Shown here one piece after another: positions 14,936 to 18,463 of a DNA stretch of 18,463 nt; position 1 is the first letter of the stretch, and every line of letters begins with the position of its first letter. The notes under the pieces are model-generated. The model made no database searches and was not told where the DNA came from. It saw only the letters and a list, made by a program, of their open reading frames with translations. The DNA lies in assembly GCA_900770445.1 (NCBI GenBank), contig CAAGKO010000041.1, positions 1 to 18,463 on the forward strand, read 5' to 3'. Source of the stretch: an uncultured Oribacterium sp. GTDB lineage: Bacteria > Bacillota > Clostridia > Lachnospirales > Lachnospiraceae. A program made the translations under genes and the position numbers.

Positions 14936-15550
14936 TTACGAATTATACCACCGGTGCTTATCGATTGCAAGTACTATGGACCCGCCCGACAACTCCTGTA
15001 TCTGATTTTGAAATCCGGACAGCTGCTCTGCCGGCACATGCCAGGTCATCGCAACCGCTGCACCATAGTCGGCACCCGCCTCCGTGATTCCGGCGTTCTC
15101 CGCGATGTACTTGATTTTTCCGACCAGGGTATACGGGATCTCGGCCCGCACGGCATAGCCCTCGACCGCGGTCAGGATCTCCGCCGCATCGAGCGCCGCC
15201 TTCGCGCCATTCGTATAGCTGCGGACGAGGCCGCCGGTACCGAGGAGTGTTCCGCCGAAGTAACGGGTGACGACGATGAGCGCATCGTGGATCTCCTGTC
15301 CCTTCAGCACATTGAGGATCGGCATCCCTGCCGTCTGGGACGGCTCCCCGTCATCGGACTGCTTCACGATCTCATACTGATCGCCGAGCACATAGGCATA
15401 GCAGTGATGGCGTGCATCATAATATTTTTTGCGCACCTGCTGAATCAGGGCTTCTGCTTCTTCGACCGACTGGATCGGGAAGACTTCGCCGATAAAACGG
15501 GACTTCTTCTCCTCATACTCGGCGGTCGCATAGGATTTTACATACTTCAT
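14936..15550 (-). CDS. yigZ: YigZ/IMPACT family protein (UPF0029)
   Basis: 204 aa, typical. The family shares an IMPACT domain with the eukaryotic IMPACT/Yih1 proteins; the bacterial role is not settled, though the fold suggests nucleic-acid binding or a ribosome link. Conserved blocks are KKSRFIGEVFP (15-25), ARHHCYAYVLG (46-56), SDDGEPSQTAGMPIL (65-79) and VTRYFGGTLLGTGGLVRSY (94-112). The ATG at 15550 lies one base after the PBP stop codon, and the ribosome binding site GAGGGA overlaps the last PBP codons, so the two are translationally coupled. typA follows 50 bases later. Confidence 0.93.
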   Translation of the reverse strand: MKYVKSYATAEYEEKKSRFIGEVFPIQSVEEAEALIQQVRKKYYDARHHCYAYVLGDQYEIVKQSDDGEPSQTAGMPILNVLKGQEIHDALIVVTRYFGGTLLGTGGLVRSYTNGAKAALDAAEILTAVEGYAVRAEIPYTLVGKIKYIAENAGITEAGADYGAAVAMTWHVPAEQLSGFQNQIQELSGGSIVLAIDKHRWYNS

Positions 15551-15553
15551 TTT

Positions 15554-18190
15554 TTATCCCTCGACGATCGGTGCGCTGATATCCCGTGATGGCAGACCCT
15601 CGCCCGGGCCAGCGCCACTCGGTCCGTCCGGACCAGCTGTATCCGATGGTCCCTCACCGATCACCTCGCCATCCGAAGCCGCCGTGGTTTCCGGCTCGGT
15701 CGGCTCCGGGAAGACGAAGCCGCCGTCATCCGTGTACGCGAGATCCTTCTCATCCTCCGGGATGATGATGGAGCCCCAGCTCGTGTGACGGTCACAGTTC
15801 GTGGTCGGCACCGTACCCTCCGTGAAGTACTCCGTGATGACAGCGCTGCCACGGTAATCCGCATAGCAACCACTGGTCGGGAGTTTACCGGACTTGCGGC
15901 AGACCTGTGCCTGCACGATGCCATCCGGCTGTGTGAAGCCGATATCCGGCAGACCCTCGTGGACACGACTCATGATCTTCCGCCAGATGTCCTTATGGAA
16001 GCCGGCACCACCGTTGTACTCTCCGCTCGCCTTATCGATGAGCGGCTGGTTCTCATCGCAGCCACCCCAGATACCACCCACATAATATGGAGAGTATCCG
16101 ACGAACCAGATATCGACATCCTTCGTCGTCGTACCGGACTTACCGGCGAGACTCATGCCGTCAAAGTGGGCACGTGTCGAAGTCGAATTGACGTTCAGTG
16201 ACGCCGCATACGCGCGGTTCGGCAGCATGGACTGCTTCATCGCATCGGTCAGCAGGAACGCTGTCGTAGCCTTCATCGCCTGACGCGGCTGGTCCTCCGT
16301 CGTATCGATGAGCACATTGCCCTCCTGATCGAGGATCTTCGTGAAGAACTTCGCCTTGTTAAACTGACCTCCGTTCGCGATCGTCGCGAAGGCCTGCGTG
16401 AGTTCGAGGTTCGTCACACCGTTCGTGATACCACCGAGCGCGAGCGCCGGGTTCTCATCGCTGTCGAGGAGGCTCGTGATGCCGAGGTTCTCTGCATACA
16501 GCCGTCCCTCGTGTGGATTCAGTCGCTCCATCAGGCAGCGCACCGCGATGATGTTCAGTGAGTAGATGATACCGTCCCGGATCGTCTGATAGCCGAGGAA
16601 GCCGGAGCTGTACCAGTTCTTGAAGGTCTTATTTCCGAGCGTATAGGCCGTATCATAGAAAGGTGTGGCCAATGTTGCCCCATACAGGTCGATGGCCGGC
16701 GCGAAAGACGTAATCAGCTTGAAGGTCGATCCCGGCTGCCGGAGGGTGCCGGTCGCACGGTTCAGAGAGAGCGAATAGCGCTTCTCGCCACGGCCGCCGC
16801 TGATGGCCTTCACCTGACCGGTATGCGGATCCATGAGCACGAAGGAGACCTGCGGCTCCAGGGTCGTGAAGAACTGCTCTCCCAGCTCCTTATCGGTATC
16901 CCGGATGAGCTCCGCCTTATACTGCTCGACATAGGACTTCGCCGAGTCCTCGGAGCTGAAGAGGCCGTTGAAGTTTATGCCCTTCACCTCCTTCATCCAG
17001 CGGATGAGGTCCTTCTCGGAGTAGTTTACGATCGAGCCGTCGTCGTGCTTCAGTGTATAGCGCCAGGTCACGGAATGCTTCGCCGTATCATAGTTATCCG
17101 GATTATTGACCTCCTCATCGACGATGGTCTGGAGGCTCGGGTCCTGGGTCGAGTAGATCGTAAGGCCACCCGAATACAGGAGATCCTTCGCCTTGTCCTT
17201 CGTATAGCCGAGGCGGTCCTGCAGCTCCTGGACCACCTGTGCCGTCAGCTCATCCACGAAGTAGGAGTACGGCTCATTCTCCGCCGTCTTCTGTACATTG
17301 ACATCCTGGATGCGCGCGTACACATCGTCCGCCAGTGCTTCATCATACTGCGCCTGATCGATATAGCCCTGCTCGAGCATGTTTTTCAGCACCTGCGCAC
17401 GACGCTCCGCATTATGCTCCGGATGCGTAATCGGATTCAATGCGGTCGGATTCTTCGTAATCGATGCGATGACGGTGCACTCGGAGAGTGTCAGGTCGCT
17501 CACTTCCTTATTAAAGTATCGTCTTGCCGCCACCTTGACGCCGAGGGTATTCGCACCGAGGTTGATGGTGTTCAGATATTCGGTGATGATACTCTTCTTG
17601 ATTTCTTCCTTGCTGAGTCCCGGCTGGTTCTCGATTTCGAGGGCCAGATACTGCTCCTGGAACTTCCGGACATAGCGCTGGAACTTTCCCTCATGCAGAC
17701 CACCGCCGAAGACGTTATTCTTGATCAGCTGCTGCGTGATCGTCGAACCGCCGCCCGCGGAGTCATCATCCGATACCACGCCACGCACCGCACGGAGGAT
17801 CGACTTCAGGTCGATGCCGTTGTGCTGCCAGAAGCGCTCGTCCTCGATGGCGACGAAGGCATTCACAAGGTCCTGTGGGAGCTGATCGTAGCTTACGCGT
17901 TCACGGTTCGAGCCCGCGGTCACGAGTGTCGCGGTGATATTTCCATCGGTATCCAGCACCTTCGATGCATAGGCGGTCGGACCGATATGGATCGTATCGA
18001 TGTCCGGCGCGGAGTCGAGGATGCCCCTGAACATGCCGAAGCCCATCGCCGCGCCCAGGAGGCAGAGGCAGAGCACGAGGATCAGCAGCGCCATCTGGAT
18101 GAAATGTGCGATGCTGTGCCCGAGCTTGACCTTCGTGTTGTCCATCTCATATAAGGTTTTATCTACGTTAAATCGGCTGTAATTCTTCAT
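15554..18190 (-). CDS. Class A penicillin-binding protein (PBP1A type, bifunctional)
   Basis: 878 aa. It polymerises and cross-links peptidoglycan at the outer face of the membrane. A cytoplasmic tail (1-28) and one membrane helix (about 30-53) come first. The glycosyltransferase 51 domain follows with AIEDERFWQHNGID (114-127, catalytic Glu116), GGSTITQQL (147-155) and ITEYLNTINLG (202-212). The transpeptidase domain has SxxK at Ser488-Lys491 (GSTFK), SxN at 544-546 (SLN) and KSGT at 684-687. The tail has spaced cysteines, then ends in a Pro/Gly/Glu-rich stretch. The ATG at 18190 has a weak GGA ribosome binding site about 10 bases upstream and its own promoter (18247-18275). Confidence 0.95.
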   Translation of the reverse strand: MKNYSRFNVDKTLYEMDNTKVKLGHSIAHFIQMALLILVLCLCLLGAAMGFGMFRGILDSAPDIDTIHIGPTAYASKVLDTDGNITATLVTAGSNRERVSYDQLPQDLVNAFVAIEDERFWQHNGIDLKSILRAVRGVVSDDDSAGGGSTITQQLIKNNVFGGGLHEGKFQRYVRKFQEQYLALEIENQPGLSKEEIKKSIITEYLNTINLGANTLGVKVAARRYFNKEVSDLTLSECTVIASITKNPTALNPITHPEHNAERRAQVLKNMLEQGYIDQAQYDEALADDVYARIQDVNVQKTAENEPYSYFVDELTAQVVQELQDRLGYTKDKAKDLLYSGGLTIYSTQDPSLQTIVDEEVNNPDNYDTAKHSVTWRYTLKHDDGSIVNYSEKDLIRWMKEVKGINFNGLFSSEDSAKSYVEQYKAELIRDTDKELGEQFFTTLEPQVSFVLMDPHTGQVKAISGGRGEKRYSLSLNRATGTLRQPGSTFKLITSFAPAIDLYGATLATPFYDTAYTLGNKTFKNWYSSGFLGYQTIRDGIIYSLNIIAVRCLMERLNPHEGRLYAENLGITSLLDSDENPALALGGITNGVTNLELTQAFATIANGGQFNKAKFFTKILDQEGNVLIDTTEDQPRQAMKATTAFLLTDAMKQSMLPNRAYAASLNVNSTSTRAHFDGMSLAGKSGTTTKDVDIWFVGYSPYYVGGIWGGCDENQPLIDKASGEYNGGAGFHKDIWRKIMSRVHEGLPDIGFTQPDGIVQAQVCRKSGKLPTSGCYADYRGSAVITEYFTEGTVPTTNCDRHTSWGSIIIPEDEKDLAYTDDGGFVFPEPTEPETTAASDGEVIGEGPSDTAGPDGPSGAGPGEGLPSRDISAPIVEG

Positions 18191-18246
18191 GTATTTCTGT
18201 TCCGTCTTCCGAAAAATGCAAAAATCCCCTTTTAATAAACATTCTC

Positions 18247-18275
18247 ATTATAACGAAGCGCCACGGCGTTTACAA
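18247..18275 (-). promoter_or_regulatory. Sigma-A promoter of the PBP gene
   Basis: On the minus strand, -35 TTGTAA (18270-18275) and a perfect -10 TATAAT (18247-18252) are separated by 17 bases. The leader to the PBP start is about 50 bases. A second TTGTAAA stands 16 bases upstream of the first (18285-18291 and 18269-18275), and the spacer contains CGCC/GGCG symmetry. It could drive PBP, yigZ and possibly the genes beyond. Confidence 0.7.
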
Positions 18276-18291
18276 TGCTCAGACTTTACAA

Positions 18292-18453
18292 TTTCCTTAG
18301 GGTTTTGGCAGAGTTCCCGGAGGACCGGCACCAGAAGTACAGTACTCCGAGTTCGGAAGACTCTAAAATCCCAGCTCTAAGAAGTACTAGGCCCTCTTGC
18401 AATCACTGAGTTTTCTTTATGAAAACTCAGCGTTGCAGAGGGTGCTAAGGAAA
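18292..18453. repeat. Inverted-repeat-bounded element with long internal hairpin
   Basis: TTTCCTTAG (18292-18300) and its exact complement CTAAGGAAA (18445-18453) bound about 162 bases without a credible gene. Inside, 18392-18442 forms a long imperfect hairpin. Its core is a perfect 10-bp stem CTGAGTTTTC/GAAAACTCAG (18406-18430) with a TTTAT loop, extended by CCCTCT(T)GCAA to AGAGGG with small bulges. AGTACAGTACT near 18337 and CCGA-GT-TCGG are further small palindromes. Its last 30 bases match window positions 1-30. No target-site duplication is obvious. It could be a MITE-like repeat or a structured RNA; the family is not recognised. Confidence 0.55.
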
Positions 18454-18463
18454 AATTACTCCA

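Noticed and set aside
16823..18154. A 443-residue plus-strand open frame opposite the PBP gene
   Set aside because: Antisense to GT51 and transpeptidase motifs; composition is that of a complementary-strand shadow.
18337..18363. Resemblance to the 5S rRNA segment CCGAACTCGG on the minus strand
   Set aside because: Only this short self-complementary piece matches; the rest of 5S (helix I ends, loop order, ~117-base size) is not there.
18189..18380. A 63-residue plus-strand open frame at the right end
   Set aside because: No ribosome binding site, no motif, and it overlaps the PBP promoter and the inverted-repeat element.
1..18463. A plasmid or circular element suggested by the same repeat at both ends
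   Set aside because: The two copies differ and cover only 30 bases, and the genes are chromosomal housekeeping genes. Two separate copies of a dispersed repeat explain it better.

Overview
The window reads as core chromosome of a Gram-positive, moderately GC-rich Bacillota. Class Clostridia, and probably Lachnospiraceae, is my inference from gene content (Rex, RqcH, class A PBP, split DAP genes), strong AGGAGG-type ribosome binding sites and U-tract terminators. I see no phage, transposase, CRISPR, tRNA or rRNA genes.

Layout. Positions 1-161 hold a truncated repeat and a foldable leader in front of rqcH (+), the only gene on the plus strand. rqcH converges on yebC (-) across stacked terminators. 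All remaining genes are on the minus strand. The rex-acpS-nnrD operon runs from 5027 to 2896, behind a consensus promoter and a near-consensus Rex operator. Next come purA, a small membrane protein, a GNAT protein, an M28-type peptidase, purB, dapB, dapA, typA, yigZ and a class A PBP, which is the upstream-most gene (start 18190). The last ~170 bases hold an inverted-repeat-bounded element; its final part (18425-18454) recurs at positions 1-30.

How the genes fit together. RqcH (C-terminal tailing of stalled nascent chains), YebC and BipA/TypA all act on translation or ribosomes. PurA and PurB are the two AMP-branch enzymes, and PurB also acts in IMP synthesis. DapA and DapB open the diaminopimelate/lysine branch that feeds the wall precursors the PBP polymerises. 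Rex senses NADH/NAD+, and NnrD in its operon repairs hydrated NAD(P)H.

The coding content is ordinary. The less ordinary material is between genes: the end repeat, foldable leaders before rqcH and purA, a cluster of palindromes between typA and dapA, and terminator-like hairpins between genes that have no visible promoter of their own. I found no clear undescribed protein system. The structured intergenic elements are the best leads, and all of them need comparative tests.
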